Positions 18,901 through 27,777 are shown, counted from the first letter of the stretch. The stretch: 64,000 nt of DNA from an uncultured Bacteroides sp. (GCA_949285025.1 CASDXG010000020.1:1-64000); one strand, 5' to 3'. Translations and numbers: made by a program. The notes: generated by a model from the sequence alone, not told the origin.

Positions 18901-19349
18901 TGCTGTCCCACCTTGAGTTCCAAAGTAAAGCTGTTCAACTGATGGGAAGATACCACTCTTTCAGCCAAAGCATCGGGATATGTTACAACAGACAACGAAA
19001 CGTTTTTCTTCAAACAACCCAACACTTCTGTCCGAAGAATCTCATTGGCTGAATCCTTTTGCCCATACTTTATGGCACGCCTATAAGAAGAAGGAAAGAA
19101 AAGAATATCCTTTTCACCGTTCATCTGTACCATGTCATGATAAAAATAACCGGCCTCTTCCTGGTCATTCAATATAAAAAGATAAATTCCAGGCGCGCGT
19201 TTCACAAAACCCGAAGCGAACAACGATGCGGAGGATGCTTGCATCCCGCTCAAAAAAACGGTCCGGATATCTTGCCTGTTTACCAAAGACGCCAATCCCG
19301 CCGCATTGGGATGAGTCATATAAACCTGTTGTAATTCTCCTATATTCAT
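15987..19349 (-). CDS. mfd: Transcription-repair coupling factor Mfd
   Basis: Mfd is a DNA translocase that removes RNA polymerase stalled at lesions and recruits UvrA. The 1120-residue protein has the UvrB-like N-terminal part, the RNA-polymerase-interacting domain (about 450-530, DYVVHIDYGVGKFAGL), then the superfamily-2 helicase: Walker A GDVGFGKTEVA near residue 600, DEEQ box LLIIDEEQKFG, motif III TMTATPIPRTL and motif VI QMRGRVGRS. The C-terminal regulatory domain closes it. It is monocistronic. Its promoter overlaps that of the divergent TPR gene. Confidence 0.97.
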   Translation of the reverse strand: MNIGELQQVYMTHPNAAGLASLVNRQDIRTVFLSGMQASSASLFASGFVKRAPGIYLFILNDQEEAGYFYHDMVQMNGEKDILFFPSSYRRAIKYGQKDSANEILRTEVLGCLKKNVSLSVVTYPDALAERVVSSHQLNSFTLELKVGQHIDTAEITEQLTKYGFEQVEYVYEPGQFALRGSILDVYSFASEYPFRIDFFGDEIDSIRIFEVETQLSKEKRNEIQIIPELGNSSGEGICFLDFLPEGTVLFVKDLLWTRERIQVVHDEALSPQALAANEDKSLNPAELETKLTDGSEFIEKALHFKRVDFGHKAVGEPQATLSFDVAVQPIFHKNFDMVSSVLTDYLHRNYTVYICSDSIKQIERLRDIFEDRGENISFEAVERTLHEGFIDHTLRICVFTDHQIFDRFHKYNLRSDRARSGKVALSLKELNQFEPGDYVVHIDYGVGKFAGLMRIPNGNTTQEVIKLIYQNDDVVFVSIHSLHKISKYKGKEGEPPRLSRLGTGAWEKIKERTKTKIKDIARDLIRLYSLRKQEKGFHYSPDSFLQHELEASFLYEDTPDQLKATQEVKADMESDRPMDRLVCGDVGFGKTEVAIRAAFKAVADDKQVAVLVPTTVLAFQHYQTFKKRLSKFPCKVEYLSRARTAKDTSRILKELASGEINILIGTHKIIGKSVKFKDLGLLIIDEEQKFGVSVKEKLRQMKVNVDTLTMTATPIPRTLQFSLMGARDLSIIQTPPPNRYPIQTEVHTFNEDIITEAINFEMSRNGQVFFVNNRIQNLEELKAMIVRNIPDSRVCIGHGQMQPDELEKIIFGFINYDYDVLLATTIVESGIDIPNANTIIINQAQNFGLSDLHQMRGRVGRSNKKAFCYLLAPPLSTLTPEAKRRLQAIENFSDLGSGIHIAMQDLDIRGAGNMLGAEQSGFIADLGYDTYQKILAEAVTELKNEEFGELYADEIKAGEEKISGEDFVAECTVESDLELLFPNEYIPSSSERMLLYRELDKLELDRDVDAFKARLTDRFGKIPPEGEELIRIVPLRRLARRLGVERVFLKGGRMILYFVSNLDSPYYQSQSFGKVIDYMAKYPRNCNLRENNGKRSMIVKEIPDVETAVRVLQEIVSLG

Positions 19350-19391
19350 CTATAATCAGCCAATATTTCTTCGTTTCTACGATAGATGATG

Positions 19392-19399
19392 CAAAATTA
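19392..19399 (-). promoter_or_regulatory. -7 box of mfd
   Basis: The minus strand reads TAATTTTG, a match to TAnnTTTG, 43 bases upstream of the mfd start. Twelve bases separate it from the -7 box of the divergent TPR gene. Confidence 0.55.
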
Positions 19400-19411
19400 G
19401 CAAATAATCGC

Positions 19412-19419
19412 TACATTTG
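19412..19419 (+). promoter_or_regulatory. -7 box of the TPR gene
   Basis: TACATTTG matches TAnnTTTG 28 bases before the ATG at 19448. Its upstream half overlaps the mfd promoter. Confidence 0.6.
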
Positions 19420-19447
19420 CATTTAGCAAATCAGACTATCTATCCAC

Positions 19448-21625
19448 ATGTACACCGATATCATTCGTTTTTTAGAAGAAAGACGTTTAAAGGAAGCGTT
19501 GGCACAACTATATGCGCTGACCATAGAGGCCGAATGCTGGAATCTCCAGACAGAAACAGAAACATTACAATCCACATACAATTACATGCTGCAATATGCG
19601 GCACAAGGCACAGACGACCCGGAAAGAAACCATCTTTATAACAAGATAAGACGCAAAGCGTATGAACTTGCCGATGAGGCTGATTTTCTAAACAAATCGA
19701 AAAAAGGGAACGGATATTTTTCCGAAAAAGTCCGTCAGACACGCCAGAATCCGCCACATTCTTTCTCTGAAATCGAATTATCTTTGGAATCTTTTACGGA
19801 AGATTTGGGAATCATGCAATTGGAGCATCTTGACCAAGAGACATTCAGCCGAAAACAAAAAGATTTATTCCTCCGACATGAAAAGACGACTGATGAATTA
19901 TTCAATAAAATATGGCACGGAACACATTGGACAGAAGAGGAACAAAATGAAGCAAATGCCCTATTAAACTCCCTGCTTGTCCCTGTTAATGATCTTGCCG
20001 TTATGGTAAGTGCTGTTACCCTTAGCCTGTTCCGCATGTTCGATGCCCGAAAGTTTAAATTCCTTTTGAATGCATATCGCAGCCGAAAGGAGAACATCGT
20101 TTCACAAAGAGCCTTAATCGGAATCTTGCTCGTTGCCTATTATCAGGGAAACAGAATTACGCTTTACCCGGAACTTCTGGCCGAACTTTCTTTGATGAGT
20201 GAAAGCGAATCATGTAAAGAACAGGCCAATACCATTCAGATTCTACTGCTACTATCACGGGAAACTGAAAAAATAGATAAAAAAATGCGGGAAGAAATCA
20301 TCCCGCAGATGATAAAGAAAACACAAAGATTAAAGCCCGATTTTAAAATAACCGATATAGATGATCCCGAAGACAAGAACCCCGAATGGGAAAAAGACAT
20401 AGATGAAATCAACCGCAAAATACAAGAATTAGGCGAATTGCAGATGGAAGGAGCCGATACATATATGGGGACATTTGCCCAACTGAAGAATTATCCTTTC
20501 TTCAAACAGGCAGCCCACTGGTTCTATCCATTCGACAAACAAGTCTCTGAAATAGCCGAAATTTTCACTCCGGCCGAAGAGAATGCAAAATCATTCATCA
20601 ATATCCTACTCGATTCACCCGTTTTCTGCAATTCAGATAAATACTCCTTCTGCCTGGCATTATCTTCCATTCCAGGCACACAACGCAGTATGTTAAGTGC
20701 AGAAATCAGCGAACAAAACGAAGCTGTCCGCGAAAGTATGGATAAACTTGCGACAGAAAAAGAAAACAACAATAAGGCCAACGTTGTCAGTCGCCAGTAC
20801 ATTCACGATTTATACCGCTTTTACAAACTGTGGATATTCCGGAACGAGCAACATGACATTTTCAAAGATCAATTGGACTTATGGAAATGCGATACTTTAA
20901 AGCCGCTATTCAATCAGCCGGAACGTCTCAAACAAATAGCCGATCACCTTTTTGCCAAGGATTATTTATCGGAGGCCTCCGAACTTTATACCGCATTAAG
21001 CCAAACGCTACAAACAGATGCCGGCATAAAGCAAAAGTTGGGTTTTTCCCTGCAAAAGCTAAAGAAATATCAGGATGCCGTAAACGTTTATAAACAAGCC
21101 GACATTCTGAATCCGGATCATGCATGGACTTTAAAACACATGGGGCAATGCTTTAAGCACATGCATGAGTATGAACAGGCTTTGGAATGCTTTTATCGCG
21201 CAGAAAACATTCAGCCGGAAAATCTAAACCTGCTGTTACAGATAGGACAATGCCTCGCCACCTTACGCAATTACGACAAGGCTTTGACCTACTTCTTCAA
21301 AGTAGAATATTTAGAGAAAGCGCCGGCCAATGCACAACGCGCCATCGGATGGTGCTATTTCATGACCGGAAAATACGAAGACGCCCTCAAATTCTATGAA
21401 AAGTTGCTGCAATCACCGGAGACACAAACAAGCGATTGGCTGAACACCGGCCATATTTACATGGCAAGCGGGAATATACCCAAAGCAACAGAATGTTATC
21501 GGGAAGTTCAAAAGCGCAGTCAAACGCACGACGAATTCTTAAAACTTTATTGGGCAGACAAAGAAGCACTCATCGAACAAGGCGTACAAGAGGAAATGAT
21601 TTACCTCGTCCCCGACCTGCTATGA
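19448..21625 (+). CDS. Tetratricopeptide-repeat protein
   Basis: The 725-residue protein has no signal peptide. The N-terminal 480 residues are helical and charged and I do not recognise a domain in them. The C-terminal part (about 480-700) contains several tetratricopeptide repeats: motifs such as AWTLKHMGQCFKHMHEYEQA, LLLQIGQCLATLRNYDKALT and AIGWCYFMTGKYEDALKFYE are at the expected 34-residue spacing. TPR arrays bind other proteins; the partner is unknown. The gene has its own promoter and terminator. It is probably cytoplasmic. Confidence 0.8.
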   Translation: MYTDIIRFLEERRLKEALAQLYALTIEAECWNLQTETETLQSTYNYMLQYAAQGTDDPERNHLYNKIRRKAYELADEADFLNKSKKGNGYFSEKVRQTRQNPPHSFSEIELSLESFTEDLGIMQLEHLDQETFSRKQKDLFLRHEKTTDELFNKIWHGTHWTEEEQNEANALLNSLLVPVNDLAVMVSAVTLSLFRMFDARKFKFLLNAYRSRKENIVSQRALIGILLVAYYQGNRITLYPELLAELSLMSESESCKEQANTIQILLLLSRETEKIDKKMREEIIPQMIKKTQRLKPDFKITDIDDPEDKNPEWEKDIDEINRKIQELGELQMEGADTYMGTFAQLKNYPFFKQAAHWFYPFDKQVSEIAEIFTPAEENAKSFINILLDSPVFCNSDKYSFCLALSSIPGTQRSMLSAEISEQNEAVRESMDKLATEKENNNKANVVSRQYIHDLYRFYKLWIFRNEQHDIFKDQLDLWKCDTLKPLFNQPERLKQIADHLFAKDYLSEASELYTALSQTLQTDAGIKQKLGFSLQKLKKYQDAVNVYKQADILNPDHAWTLKHMGQCFKHMHEYEQALECFYRAENIQPENLNLLLQIGQCLATLRNYDKALTYFFKVEYLEKAPANAQRAIGWCYFMTGKYEDALKFYEKLLQSPETQTSDWLNTGHIYMASGNIPKATECYREVQKRSQTHDEFLKLYWADKEALIEQGVQEEMIYLVPDLL

Positions 21626-21628
21626 GAC

Positions 21629-21665
21629 AATCTTTTGCAAAAATTTAAAAGCAAAAGATTTTTAT
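21629..21665 (+). terminator. Terminator of the TPR gene
   Basis: AATCTTTTGC at 21629-21638 pairs with GCAAAAGATT at 21651-21660, followed by TTTATC. Confidence 0.85.
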
Positions 21666-21702
21666 CATCCTCAACAAATTACAACTTAAACAACTTAACA
21701 TC

Positions 21703-22695
21703 ATGAAAACTATCAATTCTTTTATCCTGGCCTGTATGACAATTGTCTGTACTGCCTGCAATGAGACAAACAGTAAAACAGGAATCTTAATCGACGCAAC
21801 CATGAATACGGCGACAATCCTTGACACAAATGGAGACACTCTTCGCTTCAGTACAGCAAATGCTGACCGCAATCAATACAAAGACCCGCAGATAAACGAT
21901 ACTCTTAAAGTATTTTTCGATGGAAAATACCGAAATGGAATTTCTGCGTCTAAACTGATTCTATATCCCCGACACGCTTTACTTGGCGGAAACCGAGACG
22001 AACACGGATGCCTTTTGTCGGCCGGTTATACATGGAGCGAAGTGAAAAAAGACTGCATCCGCCTATTTGAATCGGGTATCCGGACGAAAGCGACAAACGG
22101 AAGTAACCGCACTGCTTTCATCGTATTCAGTCCTGATTCTTCACAAATAGAACTGTTTTTCTCTGATAAGCAAACGACAGAGATTTTAAACCGACATAAA
22201 CTTCCATCCGGTGAATCGGCCTGGAATATTGAAGATGACGATACAAAAAACGTAAAAATCACAGACGGTCTGTGGACTATCACCCAACGAAATACAACCC
22301 TTTACCGCGAATCGGAATCTTTTAGCCGTGCTGATTTGGGGAATGTACAGGTAAATACCTACGAAGGACTGCTGCCTGCCGCTTCATGTCCCGGCATTGT
22401 CTATACATTAACCATCAGAAACCAAAAGTATAGCGGCGACGGTATCTTCTCATTATCCCTTACATATAAGGAAGCAGAAAACGGCAAAGATAAAACATTT
22501 ACCTATTACGGGAAACGTTTTACGCAACGCGGAATACCGGAGAATAACGATGCGACCGTATGGCAATGCATAAGTGAAGACAAAAAAACAATTTTCAACT
22601 TCCTTGTAGAAGACGAATCAACACTCGTTTTACTGAACGATAAATTCGAACGGAACGCAGACAATGACAAATATACCTTGAAAAAAATCGGATAA
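21703..22695 (+). CDS. NlpE-like lipoprotein with a cysteine-containing insert
   Basis: The lipobox is CTAC at residues 16-19, so the 330-residue protein should be lipid-anchored. A first beta-rich domain (about 20-90) is followed by GCLLSAGYTWSEVKKDCIR, a two-cysteine motif like that of DUF333/small inhibitor-like repeats in Bacteroidota lipoproteins. The C-terminal half (about 210-330) resembles the NlpE barrel: a PAASCPGIVYTLTI strand with a cysteine and further strands ending YTLKKIG. In E. coli NlpE signals envelope stress and copper load; here that is only an analogy. It is bounded by terminators on both sides. Confidence 0.6.
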   Translation: MKTINSFILACMTIVCTACNETNSKTGILIDATMNTATILDTNGDTLRFSTANADRNQYKDPQINDTLKVFFDGKYRNGISASKLILYPRHALLGGNRDEHGCLLSAGYTWSEVKKDCIRLFESGIRTKATNGSNRTAFIVFSPDSSQIELFFSDKQTTEILNRHKLPSGESAWNIEDDDTKNVKITDGLWTITQRNTTLYRESESFSRADLGNVQVNTYEGLLPAASCPGIVYTLTIRNQKYSGDGIFSLSLTYKEAENGKDKTFTYYGKRFTQRGIPENNDATVWQCISEDKKTIFNFLVEDESTLVLLNDKFERNADNDKYTLKKIG

Positions 22696-22719
22696 AAAAG
22701 AAACCTGTGATAAAAACAT

Positions 22720-22754
22720 ATGCGGCTTTCCAACAAAAGGCCGCATTCTTTTTA
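22720..22754 (+). terminator. Terminator of the NlpE-like gene
   Basis: ATGCGGCTTT at 22720-22729 pairs with AAAGGCCGCAT at 22736-22746 with one bulged base, followed by TCTTTTTAT. Confidence 0.8.
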
Positions 22755-22797
22755 TCAGTATTTTCCGTCGTTTTTATTTTTTCTTTCCAAATTCTTG

Positions 22798-22805
22798 TAT
22801 ATTTG
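22798..22805 (+). promoter_or_regulatory. -7 box of the glycosyltransferase-pyrC operon
   Basis: TATATTTG matches TAnnTTTG 16 bases before the start codon of the glycosyltransferase at 22821. The next four genes follow with gaps of 1-23 bases. Confidence 0.6.
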
Positions 22806-22820
22806 CTCTGAAAAATCAAT

Positions 22821-23573
22821 ATGAACATGCCTAAAAGCGACAGCCTCGTTATCATTCCTACATATAACGAAAAAGAAAACATTGAAAATATAATCCGGGC
22901 AATATTTAAGCTGGAACACATTTTCCACATCCTGATTATAGAAGATAATTCCCCGGACGGCACGGCTAATATCGTAAAAACCTTGCAAGATGAATTTCCG
23001 GGACGCTTGTTTATGATTGAACGGAATGGGAAATTGGGATTAGGGACAGCCTATATCACCGGATTCAAATGGGGACTGTCACAAGGATATGACTACCTGT
23101 TTGAAATGGATGCCGACTTCAGTCATAAACCAGAAGACCTTCCACGATTGTATAAAGCCTGTCATTCCGACGGATATGATGTCGCCATCGGCTCGCGCTA
23201 TATAAGCGGAGTAAATGTCGTAAACTGGCCTATCGGAAGAGTTCTCATGTCATATTTTGCATCCAAATACGTCCGTTTCATTACAGGCCTTCCTATACAT
23301 GATACCACATCCGGATTCAAATGCTACCGTAAGGAAGTACTCGAGACAATCCCTTTAGACAAAATACGCTTCAAAGGCTATGCTTTCCAGATAGAAATGA
23401 AATTTACTGCATACAAATACGGCTTCAAAATCGTAGAACTTCCGGTTATCTTTGTCAACAGGGAGTTGGGTACATCAAAAATGAACAGCAGCATATTCGG
23501 AGAAGCTGTATTCGGCGTAATACGTTTAAAGTGGAATAGTTTATTCAAAAAATACACTCGCAAAACAAAATAA
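22821..23573 (+). CDS. Polyprenol-phosphate mannosyltransferase-like GT2 glycosyltransferase
   Basis: This family transfers a sugar, usually mannose, from a nucleotide sugar to a polyprenyl phosphate on the cytoplasmic face. The GT-A fold opens with VIIPTYNEKENI, followed by the nucleotide site IIEDNSPDGT and the metal-binding DADFSH near residue 100. GSRYISG and the acceptor region DTTSGFKCYR match the dolichol-phosphate mannose synthase group. At 250 residues it is the soluble, bacterial-length form without membrane helices. MPKSD at 22827 is an alternative start. It opens an operon with dihydroorotase, one base apart. The specific sugar is inferred. Confidence 0.85.
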   Translation: MNMPKSDSLVIIPTYNEKENIENIIRAIFKLEHIFHILIIEDNSPDGTANIVKTLQDEFPGRLFMIERNGKLGLGTAYITGFKWGLSQGYDYLFEMDADFSHKPEDLPRLYKACHSDGYDVAIGSRYISGVNVVNWPIGRVLMSYFASKYVRFITGLPIHDTTSGFKCYRKEVLETIPLDKIRFKGYAFQIEMKFTAYKYGFKIVELPVIFVNRELGTSKMNSSIFGEAVFGVIRLKWNSLFKKYTRKTK

Positions 23574-23574
23574 T

Positions 23575-24915
23575 ATGAAAAGTACATGGATACATAATGC
23601 TATTATCGTCAACGAAGGGCGAACATTCAAAGGGTCTGTCATCATAGACGGAGAATTTATCAGCGAGGTGATTGAAGGTGACCAACATCCTTCGCACCCG
23701 TATGACTCAACAATAGATGCAAAAGGATGCTATCTCATTCCCGGAATAATTGATGATCATGTACATTTCCGCGACCCGGGATTGACCCAGAAAGCCGACA
23801 TGCTCTCTGAAACGGCAGCAGCCGCAGCCGGAGGTGTCACTTCTTTTATGGATATGCCTAACTGTATTCCTCAAACAACAACGCTTGAAGCACTGGAAAA
23901 TAAGTTTACCGATGCTGCCAATAAATGCATCGTCAATTACTCTTTTTACTTTGGAGCGACCAATAACAATACCGAGCTTTTAACAAAACTCGATAAAAAA
24001 CATGTCTGCGGAGTTAAAGTTTTCATGGGCGCCAGCACGGGAAATATGCTGGTTGACCGCGTTGATTCTCTGAAACGGATTTTTACTGAATCACCTATAT
24101 TGATAGCTGCGCACTGCGAAGACCAGAACATTATCCGAGAAAATACGGAGTTCTTCACAAGAAGGCATATCGAAGATCCTGATATATCCTGCCATCCGGC
24201 TATCCGCAGCGAAGAGGCTTGCTACCATTCATCGGCACTCGCCATCAAACTGGCCAAAGAAACAGGAGCAAGACTACACATTCTACACATCAGTACCGCC
24301 AACGAATTATCTCTTTTCGAAGACAAGTCCATCAAAGAAAAACGGATTACTGCCGAAGCCTGTGTGCCGCATCTGCTATTCTGCGATAGAGATTACACCA
24401 CTTTCGGAGCACGCATTAAGTGTAACCCTTCCATAAAAACACCTGAGGACAGAGATGCACTGCGTAAAGCATTGTCAGGTAACCGTATAGATGTTATCGG
24501 TACAGACCATGCACCTCACCTTTTACACGAAAAAGAAGGCGGTGCCTTAAAAGCTGTATCGGGAATACCTTTCATTCAGTTCTCGTTAGTCAGCATATTT
24601 GAACTGGTAAAAGACGGAATATTAACCATAGAACAACTTGTGCAAAAGATGTGTCATGCACCGGCCGAACTCTACAATATAGAAAAACGCGGTTATATCC
24701 GTCCGGGTTATCGGGCAGACCTCGTAATTCTTAATCCGAAATGCGAATGGGAAGTTACTGCAGACTGCATCGAAAGTAAATGCGGATGGAGCCCCATGGA
24801 GGGGAAAATATTCCATTCACGCATAGAAAAAACATTTGTAAACGGCACTGTTGTATATGAAAACGGTACCGTAAACAAAAACAATCGTGGACAGGCTTTG
24901 GTTTTCGAAAGGTAA
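23575..24915 (+). CDS. pyrC: Dihydroorotase
   Basis: Dihydroorotase cyclises N-carbamoyl-L-aspartate to dihydroorotate, the third step of pyrimidine synthesis. The amidohydrolase metal site is visible as DDHVHFRDPG near residue 60; other metal histidines lie in IAAHCEDQN and HILHIST, and the catalytic aspartate in IGTDHAPH near 305. The 446-residue length and GGVTSFMDMPN fit the class I (long) type found in Bacteroidota. It is one base after the glycosyltransferase gene and three bases before the next gene, so translation is likely coupled. Confidence 0.95.
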   Translation: MKSTWIHNAIIVNEGRTFKGSVIIDGEFISEVIEGDQHPSHPYDSTIDAKGCYLIPGIIDDHVHFRDPGLTQKADMLSETAAAAAGGVTSFMDMPNCIPQTTTLEALENKFTDAANKCIVNYSFYFGATNNNTELLTKLDKKHVCGVKVFMGASTGNMLVDRVDSLKRIFTESPILIAAHCEDQNIIRENTEFFTRRHIEDPDISCHPAIRSEEACYHSSALAIKLAKETGARLHILHISTANELSLFEDKSIKEKRITAEACVPHLLFCDRDYTTFGARIKCNPSIKTPEDRDALRKALSGNRIDVIGTDHAPHLLHEKEGGALKAVSGIPFIQFSLVSIFELVKDGILTIEQLVQKMCHAPAELYNIEKRGYIRPGYRADLVILNPKCEWEVTADCIESKCGWSPMEGKIFHSRIEKTFVNGTVVYENGTVNKNNRGQALVFER

Positions 24916-24918
24916 TTT

Positions 24919-25821
24919 ATGCAAACAGATACTGCCATCATTACATACGATATACACCAACTAACCCCATACATCAACTGGATTTATTTCTTCCACACGT
25001 GGGGCTTCTCTCCGCAACTTGCCAATATCGCAAAGAAAAACGGATGTGACTCTCTTGTCTCCAATACATTTACTTGCCTGCCAGACAAAGAAAATGCACA
25101 GAAAGACGAGGCTGTACAATTATATAGAGAAGCACGAAGTATACTGAATGCAATGGACGGTTTGTATAAAGTACGGGGTATTTACCGATTAATGAATGCA
25201 AACTCTGACGGAGATGACCTCTTACTGGGAGATATACGAATCCCGCTTCTTCGTCAACAGACGCACACACATCCGAATACTCCCTATTTTTGCTTAAGCG
25301 ATTTTATACGTCCTGCATCGCATGGAATACCGGATACTGTAGGAGTTTTCGCAACCACTATAGATGAGAATATGGAATCATCTTATAAAAACGACCCTTA
25401 CCAACATATGCTCATCAAGACATTGGGAGAAAGACTTGCTGAGGCTGCAGCCGAAAAATTGCATGAAACAATAAGAAAAGACATATGGGGGTATGCAAAG
25501 GACGAGCATCTTTCACCGGAAGATCTTTTTGCCTGCAAATATCAAGGCATACGCCCGGCTGTAGGTTATCCGTCGCTTCCCGACCTTTCCGTAAACTTTT
25601 TACTGAACAGGCTGATTAAAATGGAACAAATAGGAATACATCTTACAGAAAACGGGATGATGCAGCCACATGCCTCCGTATGCGGATTCATGATATCGCA
25701 CCCGCTTTCCCACTACTTCAATGTCGGGAAAATCGGAGAAGACCAGCTTCTCGACTATTCCATCCGCAGAGGCATCCCGATAAACGAGCTGAAAAAGTAT
25801 CTCATCAAAAACCTTCAATAA
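24919..25821 (+). CDS. Stand-alone methionine synthase activation domain protein
   Basis: The 300-residue protein resembles the C-terminal activation domain of cobalamin-dependent methionine synthase. That domain binds S-adenosylmethionine and repairs oxidised cobalamin. The SAM-binding and family motifs are RPAVGYPSLPDLS near residue 214 and HASVCGFMISHPLSHYFNVG near 250-270. In E. coli this domain is the end of MetH; here it is a separate polypeptide, so the partner MetH should lack it. The MetH gene is not in this window. It sits between dihydroorotase and a phosphoesterase in one operon. Confidence 0.85.
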   Translation: MQTDTAIITYDIHQLTPYINWIYFFHTWGFSPQLANIAKKNGCDSLVSNTFTCLPDKENAQKDEAVQLYREARSILNAMDGLYKVRGIYRLMNANSDGDDLLLGDIRIPLLRQQTHTHPNTPYFCLSDFIRPASHGIPDTVGVFATTIDENMESSYKNDPYQHMLIKTLGERLAEAAAEKLHETIRKDIWGYAKDEHLSPEDLFACKYQGIRPAVGYPSLPDLSVNFLLNRLIKMEQIGIHLTENGMMQPHASVCGFMISHPLSHYFNVGKIGEDQLLDYSIRRGIPINELKKYLIKNLQ

Positions 25822-25830
25822 CATTAAATT

Positions 25831-26982
25831 ATGATTTTTTTGAGAATAACACTCGCTTTTTTAATATTATTGTTGCTCCCTGATATCTATATTTATAAAG
25901 TATATATCAGAAAACTGAAGAACAGAATTTCCAAATATCTGCATTGGGCACCAAGCTTTATCCTGTTATTACTGCTGCTCGGCTTCTTTTTCCAACACGA
26001 AAGATGGCAACAAGCATTTGGAATTTATCTGATTGTTACCTTATGTATTGCTATTCCTAAAGCCATATTTACATTATCTCATCTCGTACTGAGCGGAATA
26101 CGCAAACGTTTCCGTCTGCCTCGTTTCGACCTGTTTACATCAGGAATAATTGCAATCGCTTCATGCGTTTACATCCTCTTTGGTGCAATAAAAGGTAAGG
26201 AATACTTTCATGTCAGACAAGTTGTTTTCAGCTCTCCGGATCTTCCTCAGGCTTTCGACGGTTATAAGATCCTTCAAATATCCGATATTCATTCCGGGAG
26301 TTGGAAGGGAAATACCCAAGCCTTACAAAAAGCAATTACACTTTGCAATGCACAACAGGCCGATCTTGCAGTATTTACCGGCGATTTAGTAAACAGTCGC
26401 TCTAAAGAACTTACTGAATTTATGCCCGTTTTATCCCGTCTTCATGCCAAAGATGGCATATATTCCGTACTGGGAAATCATGACTACGGAACTTATGCAT
26501 CGTGGAAAAGCGAAGCGGAACGATTAGCAAACATCGATTCCTTACTGAAAAAAGAAAACGACATGGGTTGGAAAACACTAATGAATGAAAATGTAATCCT
26601 CCGTAAAGGCAATGACTCGATTGCGCTTATCGGAGTTGAAAATAGCGGAAATCCTCCCTTCCCCAACAATGCAGATCTTCCCAAAGCCATGCAGGGAACA
26701 AGCGGTATGTTTAAAATCCTACTCAGCCATGACCCGACACACTGGAAAAGAGAAGTCCTTCCCCAAAGCGACATTCAACTAATGTTATCGGGACATACCC
26801 ACAACATGCAAATATCTTTATTCGGCTTTTCACCCGCCCGATTTATTTATCCCGAATACAAAGGCCTGTATCTGGACAACAAACGAGGCCTGTATGTCAA
26901 TGCCGGATTAGGATATGTCTTATTCCCCATGCGTTTAGGCGCATGGCCGGAAATCACTGTTATCACGCTAAAAAAAGAATAA
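25831..26982 (+). CDS. Membrane-anchored metallophosphoesterase
   Basis: Three or four hydrophobic segments (residues about 1-125) anchor this protein. The calcineurin-like phosphoesterase domain follows: ISDIHSGSW near 150, FTGDLVNSR near 187, GNHDYG near 215, LLSHDPTHW near 300 and LSGHTHN near 320, which supply the two-metal ligands. The architecture resembles YkuE/YaeI-type enzymes, some of which act on nucleotide- or lipid-linked phosphates; the substrate here is unknown. Neighbours include an acyltransferase, so a role in lipid or envelope metabolism is possible. Confidence 0.88.
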   Translation: MIFLRITLAFLILLLLPDIYIYKVYIRKLKNRISKYLHWAPSFILLLLLLGFFFQHERWQQAFGIYLIVTLCIAIPKAIFTLSHLVLSGIRKRFRLPRFDLFTSGIIAIASCVYILFGAIKGKEYFHVRQVVFSSPDLPQAFDGYKILQISDIHSGSWKGNTQALQKAITLCNAQQADLAVFTGDLVNSRSKELTEFMPVLSRLHAKDGIYSVLGNHDYGTYASWKSEAERLANIDSLLKKENDMGWKTLMNENVILRKGNDSIALIGVENSGNPPFPNNADLPKAMQGTSGMFKILLSHDPTHWKREVLPQSDIQLMLSGHTHNMQISLFGFSPARFIYPEYKGLYLDNKRGLYVNAGLGYVLFPMRLGAWPEITVITLKKE

Positions 26983-27005
26983 ATTAAAAAATAAACACAA
27001 CAACT

Positions 27006-27761
27006 ATGATAAAAGTTCTATATACTATCTACCAAATCTGCATCGGCTTACCCATATTCCTCGTAATAACAATTCTTACCGCCCTGATAACCATGACCGG
27101 ATGTTGGCTTGGTAGCGGTCATTTTTGGGGATATTATCCCGGTAAAATATGGTCGAAACTTACATGCATGCTGTTTCTTCTCCCTGTAAAAGTAAACGGC
27201 CGTGAACATTTGCATGATAAAATATCATATGTTTTCGTTGCCAATCATCAAGGTGCTTTCGATATCTTCTTAATATATGGCTTTTTAAACCGGAACTTTA
27301 AATGGATGATGAAGAAAAGCCTCCGTAAAATTCCTTTCGTAGGAAAAGCATGCGAATCGGCAGATTTTATATTCGTTGACAAATCCGGTCCGAGAAAAAT
27401 ATATGAAACGATAAAACACGCAGAAAAAATTCTTCAGGGAGGAACGTCGCTTGTCGTATTCCCCGAGGGAGCACGCACTTTCACAGGACGCATGACCCGC
27501 TTTAAAAAAGGAGCATTTCAAATGGCAGATGAGCTACAATTGCCCGTAATACCGCTTACCATAAACGGTTCTTTCGATGTTCTTCCGCGTACAAAGAAAA
27601 TCCTTTCATGGCACCGTCTGGAATTAACAATCCATCCTCCCATTTACCCGAACGGGAAAGGAAACGAAAATATTCAAATACTAATGGAAGAATCATTCAA
27701 GGCTATAGAGCAGTCTCTCCCCGAAAATTATCGTGACAAAGCAGTGTCATCCGAGCAATAA
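27006..27761 (+). CDS. 1-acyl-sn-glycerol-3-phosphate acyltransferase-like protein (PlsC family)
   Basis: PlsC-type enzymes add the second acyl chain to lysophosphatidic acid at the inner membrane. An N-terminal membrane segment precedes the acyltransferase domain. Motif I is NHQGAFD (HX4D) near residue 80, motif II region FIFVDKSGPRK near 120, motif III FPEGART near 153, and motif IV VIPLTINGS near 178. At 251 residues it is complete. It is the last gene of the five-gene operon. It could alternatively acylate another lysolipid or ornithine lipid, because the family is broad. Confidence 0.9.
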   Translation: MIKVLYTIYQICIGLPIFLVITILTALITMTGCWLGSGHFWGYYPGKIWSKLTCMLFLLPVKVNGREHLHDKISYVFVANHQGAFDIFLIYGFLNRNFKWMMKKSLRKIPFVGKACESADFIFVDKSGPRKIYETIKHAEKILQGGTSLVVFPEGARTFTGRMTRFKKGAFQMADELQLPVIPLTINGSFDVLPRTKKILSWHRLELTIHPPIYPNGKGNENIQILMEESFKAIEQSLPENYRDKAVSSEQ

Positions 27762-27777
27762 ACAAAGAATATGGAAA

